NCBI RefSeq assembly: GCF_042650605.1
Contig: NZ_JBHSBN010000057.1
Span: forward strand, 1 to 11,915
DNA length: 11,915 nucleotides
Source of the DNA: Micromonospora_J zhanjiangensis
Lineage (GTDB): Bacteria > Actinomycetota > Actinomycetes > Mycobacteriales > Micromonosporaceae
Direction: 5' to 3'
The notes beneath the pieces are model-generated. The model did no database searches. It saw only the letters and a program-made list of their open reading frames with translations, and was not told where the DNA came from. Both the position numbers and the translations under genes were made by a program. Position 1 is the stretch's first letter, and each line of letters starts with the position of its first letter. Positions 7,045 through 11,915 of the stretch are shown here, one piece after another.

Positions 7045-8006
7045 CCACGGTCGCGCGGTGGGTGGAGGTGCACCGGCTGGCGGTGGCGGGCCGGGAGGCG
7101 CTGATCGCCCGGGACGTCGGGAGGCGGGTGGCGCGGGTGTGGCTGCGCAGGTCCCCGTTCGCGGACGTCGTGGCCCTCGCGTCCGCGACCCTGACCCTCG
7201 GCCCTGACGCCAGCGCCTTCCACCACCTGGGCCGCGCCCAGCTTTTCACAGCGCGGCCCCAGCGGGCCCTGGACAGCTTCGAGCAGGCCCTAAACCTTTA
7301 CCGTGCGGCCGGCGACCGCGTCAACGAGGCCGCCGCCCTCAGCAGCATCGGCGTTGTGTACAACCGGCTCGGGGACCGGGAACGGGCCCTGGCCCACTAC
7401 CACCAGGCCCTACCCATCCTGCGGGACGTCGGCGACCGCATCGGCGAGGCCACCACCCTCAACAACATCGGCCGCGTGTACAGCGACCTCGGGGACCGGC
7501 AACAAGCGCTGGCCCATTATCGTCAAGCCCTCCCCATCCGGCGGGAGGTCGGCGACCGCGTCGGCGAAGCCGCCACCCTCACCAACATCGGCGCCGCGTA
7601 CGACAGTCTCGGCGATCGGCAGCGGGCGCTGGCCCACTACCACCAAGCCCTCCCCATCCAGCGGGAGGTCGGCGACCGCGTCGGCGAAGCCGCCACCCTC
7701 GCCAACATCGGCCTGGTGTACAAGCGACTCGACCCGCGACAGTCCCTGACCTACTATCACCAGGCCTTACCCATCCAGCGGGACGTCGGCGACCGCGCCG
7801 GCGAGGCCGTCACGCGGTACAACATCGCGATGATCCACCGGGCGGCCGGAAACCTCGACGGCGCGATCAGCGAGCTGGAACTGGTCGTCGACATCGACCG
7901 CCAGGTCGGCCACCTGAATCTCGCGTCTGACCTGGCCAAGCTCGAACAGGTACGCCAGGAACGAGCAGAAGCGCGAAAGGCGACCTGGCGTGCCCCTGAT
8001 GACTGA
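7041..8006 (+). CDS. TPR-repeat protein of the CHAT conflict operon (TPR2)
   Basis: This 321-residue paralogue of the first TPR protein begins almost directly with the conserved segment (MTTVARWVEVHRLAVAGR). It has no variable N-terminal extension. TPR units start near residues 91, 131, 171, 211 and 250. The fourth is 39 residues long because LGDRQQALTYY is shortened to LDPRQSLTYY. The last unit is diverged and ends in a charged helix (ERAEARKATWRAPDD). The ATG overlaps the CHAT stop by 4 bp (ATGA), indicating translational coupling and fixing the start. Having a TPR protein at each end of the operon suggests two related sensors or adaptors, or a hetero-oligomeric scaffold; this is inference. 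It ends 21 bp before the stop of the convergent lipoprotein gene, with only a short CTGAC/GTCAG hairpin nearby and no clear terminator. Confidence 0.88.
   Translation: MTTVARWVEVHRLAVAGREALIARDVGRRVARVWLRRSPFADVVALASATLTLGPDASAFHHLGRAQLFTARPQRALDSFEQALNLYRAAGDRVNEAAALSSIGVVYNRLGDRERALAHYHQALPILRDVGDRIGEATTLNNIGRVYSDLGDRQQALAHYRQALPIRREVGDRVGEAATLTNIGAAYDSLGDRQRALAHYHQALPIQREVGDRVGEAATLANIGLVYKRLDPRQSLTYYHQALPIQRDVGDRAGEAVTRYNIAMIHRAAGNLDGAISELELVVDIDRQVGHLNLASDLAKLEQVRQERAEARKATWRAPDD
7047..7310 (+). repeat. Long direct repeat, copy B (5' part of TPR2)
   Basis: This is the partner of 3251-3514: same orientation, same length, no gaps, and a 36-bp identical stretch at 7055-7090. Recombination between the copies would remove the EACC1 and CHAT genes and fuse the two TPR genes in frame, because the offset 3796 joins equivalent codons of homologous frames. 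Confidence 0.8.
7311..7787 (+). repeat. 120-bp tandem repeats encoding TPR units (TPR2)
   Basis: Four consecutive units begin at 7311, 7431, 7551 and 7671. The first three are 120 bp and the fourth is 117 bp, losing one codon. Blocks such as GGCGACCGCGTCGGCGAAGC recur within the array and resemble the array in TPR1. Confidence 0.88.
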
Positions 8007-8027
8007 CAGGTCAGCGCCCCCTCGGGA

Positions 8028-8528
8028 CTACCCCGGGTACTTGCCGTCCGGCGGCAGGACGCACGGCGACATGACGGTGAGGGCGAGCCACACCCGGTCC
8101 CCCGAGCTGGCCCAGTTGACGCTGAAGTCGTCGGCGGTCCGCAGTCGCAGTTCGCCGCCCGTGTCGCCGGCCAGGTCGCGGGCGCCGACCACCTGGTAGC
8201 CGCCCGCCTCCACCTGGCCGCGCAGTCGGGTCAGCACCGCCCGGTGTTGCTCCGCCGGCAACGTCACGTGGGTGAAGCCGGTGACGTGGAACCGGCCGTC
8301 GTCCGGGCCGTCGCAGGGCGCTGGGCCGATCTGCGGGGCGGCCGGATCGGGCTCGCCCTGGTCGACCATGGCGAGCGCCTCGGTGAGGTGGGTACGGGTC
8401 GCGTTCTCGACGTCGGCGAGGGACCGGGTCAGCACGGCGGGTCCTTTCTCCTCGGCCGGCGAACGGGCGCAGCCGGCGATCAGGGCGAGGCCGACGGCCA
8501 GGGCGGGGACGACGTACCGGCGGGTCAC
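8028..8528 (-). CDS. Putative lipoprotein of the EspC-DUF1023 operon
   Basis: This 166-residue protein has a lipoprotein signal: MTRRYVVPALAVGLALIAGC, with the lipobox LIAGC giving lipidated Cys20. It should be anchored on the outer face of the membrane. The mature part is a small alpha/beta protein with no family I can name. Cys72 and Cys156 could form a disulfide. It contains a stretch LPAEQHRAVLTRLRGQVEAGGY, reminiscent of small actinobacterial secreted domains. The GTG start overlaps the stop of the DUF1023 gene by 4 bp (GTGA, 8525-8528). No strong ribosome binding site is seen, so translation is probably coupled. It is the last gene of a three-gene minus-strand operon, and its stop faces the end of TPR2. 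Confidence 0.8.
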   Translation of the reverse strand: MTRRYVVPALAVGLALIAGCARSPAEEKGPAVLTRSLADVENATRTHLTEALAMVDQGEPDPAAPQIGPAPCDGPDDGRFHVTGFTHVTLPAEQHRAVLTRLRGQVEAGGYQVVGARDLAGDTGGELRLRTADDFSVNWASSGDRVWLALTVMSPCVLPPDGKYPG

Positions 8529-10132
8529 TGCGGCGCTCGCCCGGTGTCGAGGCCGACGTCGCCGTACCTGCCCACGACGATCCGGGCCTGGTTGTCGAGG
8601 CTGGCACTGCCGGGCGTCCAGTACCCGCTGTGTCCCGAGGTGTCGACGTGGTAGCGGTTGGCGCCGAAGCTCTCGTCGCTCGGTTCTCGGCCGTGGATGC
8701 CGGGGGCGCTGCCGAGGCTACCGGAGATCGGGTCGTCGGCGGCGGCACCGGCCCAGACGTGTCGGGGATCCAGGTGCAGGTCACGGGCGTCGTTGACGTG
8801 CATGCCGGGGCTGCCCGCGGTGACGATGTCGTCCACGGCCAGGCCGTCGCCGTGGCTGGCCGCCTCGCCGACGACGGTGCTGCCGTAGCTGTGCCCGACC
8901 ACGGTGGTGTGGACGGGACCGGCGGTGTGAGCGGCGCGCAGGCCGTCGGTGAAGGCGTCCAGCCGCACCGCGCCCTCCTTGGAGAGCCGGTCGGAGACGG
9001 CGCTGCCGTCGAGGCCGGGGGTGTCGTAGCCGAGCCAGGCGATGACGGAGATCCCGCCGGCCGTCGGTCCGCCCTGCGACCGGGCGGCCCGGTGCAGCTC
9101 GACGGCGCGGTCGATCTGGCCGCGCATGCCGTCGAGGGTGGTGCCCACCCCGGGCACCATGACCGCGGTGTGCCGGGCGGTGTCCGGGTCGCCGACGGCC
9201 ACGACGGCCCGGCCGTCGCCCTTGTTGTCGAGGCCGAGGAGCAGCAACTGCTGGTCGGGTGGGCCGAACCGGGCGGCGTCCAGCGTGGCGAGCAGGGTGC
9301 TGAGCCGGGCGGTGTCCCGTACCCCGGCCGGGCTCCAGGTCGACGCCATCTCCAGCTCGCCGAGGCGCGCGTGCAGGGCGAGCCGGTTGGCCTCGTCGCG
9401 GTCGACCGCCGGCAGGCCGTCGAGGGCGCCGACCCGTTCCGGGTACGCCACGAGGTAGAGCTGCCGTTGGTCGTCGGTCAACCCCCGCCACCAGACGGCG
9501 GCCCGGGTCGGGTCGCCGGTCGGGACGGCCGCCTCGTCGACGCCGAGCAGGGCGGCGGCCTCCCGGGCGTCGTTGACGGCGTCCTTCCACTCGTACGGGT
9601 CCATGGCGCCCGCGCGGTCCGGCTCCAGCCGGCCCAGCGCGTGCTGGACGGTCTGGTCCTCGGCGGTGGCCTCCGCGACGAGCTTGGCGATCAGCTCCGT
9701 GTAGATCTCGGCGTTCCGCACGTCGCGCTGGCGGACGAGCTGCTGTTCCGGCGTCGGGGCCGGCGGGCCGTCCGGCGGCGGGTGGACCGCGCCGTTGCCG
9801 TCCACGGTCAGCTCCAGCAGCGCGACCGCGTCGAGGGCCGCGCGCAGCCGCTGCTGGATGTTGCCGAACCGGGTGGCGGCGGCGTCGAGCACCGCGGTGA
9901 TGGTCCGGCTCTGCAGGGCGGCCAGGCCGGCCTGACCGCCGATGGCGGACAACCGGGTGAAGGCGGCGTCCGCCGCGTCCCCGGCCCACCGGCCGGACCG
10001 CAGCGGACGGGTGACGTCCTGGTCGACCCGCCGTTCCAGGCCCGTCATCTGGGTGGCGAGCGACCGCCAGGCCCCGACCGCCTCCGTGAGCGAACCCGGG
10101 CGGGCGTCCCGGAGGTTGGCGAAGGTCACCAT
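8525..10132 (-). CDS. DUF1023 alpha/beta hydrolase with WXG-like N-terminal domain
   Basis: This 535-residue protein has two parts. The first 150 or so residues are helical with a WXG-type turn (GRWAGDAADAAF, Trp49), like the WXG100/EspC proteins exported by type VII secretion. The C-terminal part (about 300-520) is the DUF1023 alpha/beta hydrolase domain. It has the nucleophile elbow GHSYGS (Ser415), the following TAGSPG motif, an acidic AADDPIS segment and HSGYW near the end, with probable catalytic His501. Substrate is unknown; the family is related to lipase/esterase folds. There is no classical signal peptide, so export by a type VII system through the WXG part is possible. ATG at 10132 overlaps the upstream gene's stop by 7 bp; GTG at 10129 (GTGA) is an equally placed alternative. 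The frame is open to 10297, but that part is a shadow of the upstream gene. Confidence 0.85.
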   Translation of the reverse strand: MVTFANLRDARPGSLTEAVGAWRSLATQMTGLERRVDQDVTRPLRSGRWAGDAADAAFTRLSAIGGQAGLAALQSRTITAVLDAAATRFGNIQQRLRAALDAVALLELTVDGNGAVHPPPDGPPAPTPEQQLVRQRDVRNAEIYTELIAKLVAEATAEDQTVQHALGRLEPDRAGAMDPYEWKDAVNDAREAAALLGVDEAAVPTGDPTRAAVWWRGLTDDQRQLYLVAYPERVGALDGLPAVDRDEANRLALHARLGELEMASTWSPAGVRDTARLSTLLATLDAARFGPPDQQLLLLGLDNKGDGRAVVAVGDPDTARHTAVMVPGVGTTLDGMRGQIDRAVELHRAARSQGGPTAGGISVIAWLGYDTPGLDGSAVSDRLSKEGAVRLDAFTDGLRAAHTAGPVHTTVVGHSYGSTVVGEAASHGDGLAVDDIVTAGSPGMHVNDARDLHLDPRHVWAGAAADDPISGSLGSAPGIHGREPSDESFGANRYHVDTSGHSGYWTPGSASLDNQARIVVGRYGDVGLDTGRAPQ

Positions 10133-10434
10133 CCGCCCGCCGCGCGGAAGTGCTCGGCGCTGGCATGGTCGGTCTGGCGGTAGTCCCGGGCGCAGCCGCG
10201 CAGTCCGTCGGTGCCGCTCTCGAACTGTGCGGCGAGCTTGCGCAGGTCGTCCCGCCAGAACCAGAGCAGGTTCTCGACGGCCAGGGCCGTCGACCAACCC
10301 GCCAGGTCACGCGCCGCCTGCTCGGTTTCCGGCGTCACGTCGGTGACGTCCTTGAGCAGGGTCTCCCGCAGGTCCACCATGGCCAGCGCGCCCGCGTCCA
10401 GCACCGCCGGCTCGACCCGGATCTCGTCAGGCAT
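10126..10434 (-). CDS. WXG100/EspC-like small helical protein
   Basis: This 102-residue, mostly helical protein begins MPDEIRVEPAVLDAGALAMV and ends AEHFRAAGGW. Size, the early E-P-x-x-L-D pattern, the helical repeats and the place before a DUF1023 gene match the EspC-like (DUF2580-type) or WXG100 partners of type VII secretion. A classical WXG turn is not present; the middle has LLWFWRDDL. It may be a secreted partner or chaperone for the DUF1023 protein. GGAGG at 10442-10446 on the minus strand lies 7 nt upstream of the ATG, which fixes the start. It is the first gene of the minus-strand operon and overlaps the next gene. The frame stays open far upstream, antisense to the acetyltransferase gene, but that part is not coding. 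Confidence 0.75.
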   Translation of the reverse strand: MPDEIRVEPAVLDAGALAMVDLRETLLKDVTDVTPETEQAARDLAGWSTALAVENLLWFWRDDLRKLAAQFESGTDGLRGCARDYRQTDHASAEHFRAAGGW

Positions 10435-10496
10435 CGACCGTCCTCCCCGCGACACAACGTAGCAGTCCGAGTACAGCCGTCCCGTCGGGCACGGGG

Positions 10497-10608
10497 CGGC
10501 GTCCACATCTCGTTCGGCCAGGGCCAGCAGGGCGGCTGGGGCTTCGGGATGGCGGTGCGCGCCTACCGCGGCGACTACGCTCCGACCGGTCAGTTCGGTT
10601 GGGACTGA
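10497..10608 (+). pseudogene. C-terminal fragment of a serine hydrolase (beta-lactamase family)
   Basis: Read on the plus strand, this stretch encodes GVHISFGQGQQGGWGFGMAV and then ends YAPTGQFGWD before a stop at 10606-10608. The pattern G-x-G-x-G-x-V followed by F/Y-G-W-D resembles the last strands of class C beta-lactamase-like serine hydrolases, which normally continue with Gly-Gly-x-Gly-Thr. That continuation is missing because of the stop, and no start or catalytic motifs lie upstream, since the minus-strand EspC-like gene is there. It is therefore most likely a decayed fragment. The left limit is approximate. The rest of 10435-10659 should hold the promoters of the minus-strand operon and of the acetyltransferase gene, but none stands out. 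Confidence 0.45.
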
Positions 10609-10659
10609 CACCAGCCCGCCCGTGACGCGATGCACGATGACCGACGAAGGAAACTGACT

Positions 10660-11583
10660 GTGCTGACGATCCGCCCCGCCCGGCCCCGGGAACTGCCCGC
10701 CCTGACGACGTACCCGAACGACGACGAACGCAACAGCGCGACCGCGGCCTACCTGTCCGGGCTGCTCGACAGCGGCTGCACCCAACCGGCCTGGTGCCTG
10801 GTGGCCGAGCGGGACAACGAACTCGTCGGCAACGTCGTGCTGTGGACGCTCCCCGGCCGCCCGGTGCCCACGGACGTCGTGCTGCTGGAGCCGGGCGACG
10901 ACCGGACCGCTGCCGCCCTGCTGACGCACGCCGCCGAACTGGCCCGCTCGCTCGGTGCGCGAACGCAAGGTCACGTACTGGACACGCCGAGCCAGGCCCC
11001 GCAGTTCCAGCGTGACCCGCAGCGACGTGAGCGGTTGCTCGCCACACACGGTTTCTCCGTCACCCGCGACGGACGGCGGTTCCGCTGGCAGAACGGCGAT
11101 CCGCTTCCCGTCCAGGACGACCGGCTGCACTGGCAATCGCTCGCCGAGCTGGGCGAGGAGCCGTTCGTCGACCTGCTCGCCGACACCTTCACCGACACGA
11201 AAGATTCGGTCTTCCTCGCCGAGATCGCCGAACACGGCCTGCGCGGCGCGGCCGAACGCAATCTCGCCGACATGCTGGAGCTGGACCACGAGCGGGACTG
11301 GTTCGAGATCGGCTACGACCAGCGGGACCGGCCGGTCGCGATCAGCCTGCCCGCCCGTACGCAGAGTTCCGCCATGATCGGCCTGGTCGGCGTCGCCCCG
11401 GCCGGACGTGGTCAGGGCTACGCCACCGCCGTCGTAGCCCGCGGGACGCACATCCTTGTCACCGCCGGGGCAACGGAGATCCGTGGTGACTGCGACACCG
11501 GAAACATCGGCATGGCCAAGGCCTTTCAGCGCGCCGGCTACCACAACTTCGCCAACCGCAAGATGTTCAGCCGGCCATTGTAA
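10660..11583 (+). CDS. Double-GNAT family N-acetyltransferase
   Basis: This 307-residue cytoplasmic protein has two GNAT folds in tandem. The N-terminal one (about 1-135) has WCLVAERDNELVGNVVLW and ends RLLATHGFSVTRDGRRF. The C-terminal one (about 145-307) carries the acetyl-CoA pyrophosphate-binding loop GRGQGYA (249-255) in IGLVGVAPAGRGQGYATAVV. The usual closing DTGNIGMAKAFQRAGY follows. GNAT enzymes move an acetyl group from acetyl-CoA to an amine; the acceptor cannot be told from sequence. The N-terminal fold lacks an intact loop and may be structural. GTG at 10660 is preferred over ATG at 10630. GAAGGA (10646-10651) lies 8 nt upstream of it, and the protein then starts MLTIRPA as GNATs often do. 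Two hairpins follow the stop, so it is probably monocistronic. Confidence 0.85.
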   Translation: MLTIRPARPRELPALTTYPNDDERNSATAAYLSGLLDSGCTQPAWCLVAERDNELVGNVVLWTLPGRPVPTDVVLLEPGDDRTAAALLTHAAELARSLGARTQGHVLDTPSQAPQFQRDPQRRERLLATHGFSVTRDGRRFRWQNGDPLPVQDDRLHWQSLAELGEEPFVDLLADTFTDTKDSVFLAEIAEHGLRGAAERNLADMLELDHERDWFEIGYDQRDRPVAISLPARTQSSAMIGLVGVAPAGRGQGYATAVVARGTHILVTAGATEIRGDCDTGNIGMAKAFQRAGYHNFANRKMFSRPL

Positions 11584-11610
11584 AGAATGGCGAGAAAATT
11601 GCCGCCGGGA

Positions 11611-11647
11611 CGGTCGCCTGGTCACCAGTGTGGTGACCAGGCGACCG
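11611..11647 (+). terminator. Perfect 17-bp stem-loop after the acetyltransferase gene
   Basis: The arm CGGTCGCCTGGTCACCA (11611-11627) pairs perfectly with 11631-11647 across a 3-nt loop, 28 bp after the stop codon. There is no U-run, only a mildly AT-rich stretch (ATTCATATTTG). This is common for terminators in high-GC actinobacteria. The symmetry means it could also act on the other strand. Confidence 0.65.
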
Positions 11648-11659
11648 GCATTCATATTT

Positions 11660-11679
11660 GAACCGCCCGGCGGCGGTTC
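11660..11679 (+). terminator. Second small hairpin
   Basis: GAACCGCC (11660-11667) pairs with GGCGGTTC (11672-11679) over the tetraloop CGGC. It follows the larger hairpin by 12 bp and may be a back-up terminator. The region from here to 11855 shows no ORF with actinobacterial codon bias. It is relatively AT-rich and should carry the promoter of the next gene. Confidence 0.4.
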
Positions 11680-11855
11680 TGCCGCCCATTTCTGCCGCTT
11701 GGCTGATCGGTTTTCGTCGCATCCATAATGTACGGTCAAAGCGTGTCCCGATAAATGTCGACCCCACCTACCCAGCGCTTCCGGGGTGCGATTCCGGTGT
11801 TGCAGCACGACCGGCGGGATGTTGCAAAATTTGACATCGAAAGGATGGACAGCCG

Positions 11856-11915
11856 ATGGCCGAAGACATGGGGTCGACGGTCCCGAGGCGACAACTCGGC
11901 CGCGCCCTCAAGGAA
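11856..11915 (+). CDS. XRE-type helix-turn-helix regulator (partial, N-terminus only)
   Basis: Only the first 20 codons are present: MAEDMGSTVPRRQLGRALKE. The pattern STVPRRQLGRxLKxLR is the usual opening of actinomycete XRE/HTH_31 regulators that carry a C-terminal DUF5753 domain. In that family it leads into helix 1 of the DNA-binding domain. AAGGA (11841-11845) lies 10 nt upstream of the ATG. The ATG at 11845 is out of frame. Many such regulators are followed by a small DUF397 gene, which would lie beyond the window. The family call rests on very few residues. Confidence 0.6.
   Translation, partial: MAEDMGSTVPRRQLGRALKE

Noticed and set aside
8630..10183. Long plus-strand open frame (517 codons) opposite the DUF1023 gene
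   Set aside because: The minus strand carries recognisable hydrolase motifs; the plus product has no domain-like pattern.
10435..11808. Upstream extension of the EspC-like gene's open frame
   Set aside because: The ATG at 10434 has an excellent ribosome binding site, and the extension runs antisense through the acetyltransferase gene.
11831..11836. TTGACA as -35 box of the XRE gene
   Set aside because: It lies only 19 bp before the ATG, leaving no room for a -10 and a transcript start upstream of the gene.

Overview
The window is high-GC DNA with strong G/C bias at third codon positions, secreted carbohydrate-active enzymes and a WXG/EspC-type plus DUF1023 cassette. This fits a filamentous actinomycete, most likely Micromonosporaceae. 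That placement is inferred from gene style, not from a marker gene.

Left part (1-2815): two secreted plant-polysaccharide proteins are divergently transcribed from one regulatory region. On the minus strand is the N-terminus of a protein with a signal peptide and a cellulose-binding CBM2. On the plus strand is a Tat-exported GH127-type beta-L-arabinofuranosidase with a C-terminal CBM2. The region between them holds a near-perfect CebR/CelR operator inside the spacer of a predicted minus-strand promoter. It also holds two copies of an 11-bp LacI-operator-like element, one downstream of each predicted promoter.

Middle part (3170-8006): a four-gene plus-strand operon encodes a TPR protein, a small EACC1-like protein, a CHAT protease fused to a STAND-type NTPase, and a second TPR protein. 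Spacings are 3 bp, 17 bp and a 4-bp ATGA overlap. The two TPR proteins are close paralogues, so the EACC1 and CHAT genes sit between long direct repeats. This set resembles the NTP-dependent, multi-component conflict systems of multicellular bacteria. A plausible reading is that the TPR proteins sense or scaffold, the STAND ATPase acts as the switch, and the CHAT protease is the effector. The system's function is inferred.

Right part (8028-10434): a minus-strand operon with overlapping genes encodes a small WXG/EspC-like protein, a DUF1023 alpha/beta hydrolase with its own WXG-like N-terminal helices, and a lipoprotein. Next come a fragment of a serine hydrolase (beta-lactamase family), a double-GNAT acetyltransferase followed by two hairpins, and the first 20 codons of an XRE-type regulator that runs off the window.

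Two gene remnants are visible: a 47-codon minus-strand ORF at 2865-3008, next to the left edge of the CHAT operon, and the serine hydrolase tail at 10497-10608. No tRNA, rRNA, CRISPR array, transposase or integrase was seen.
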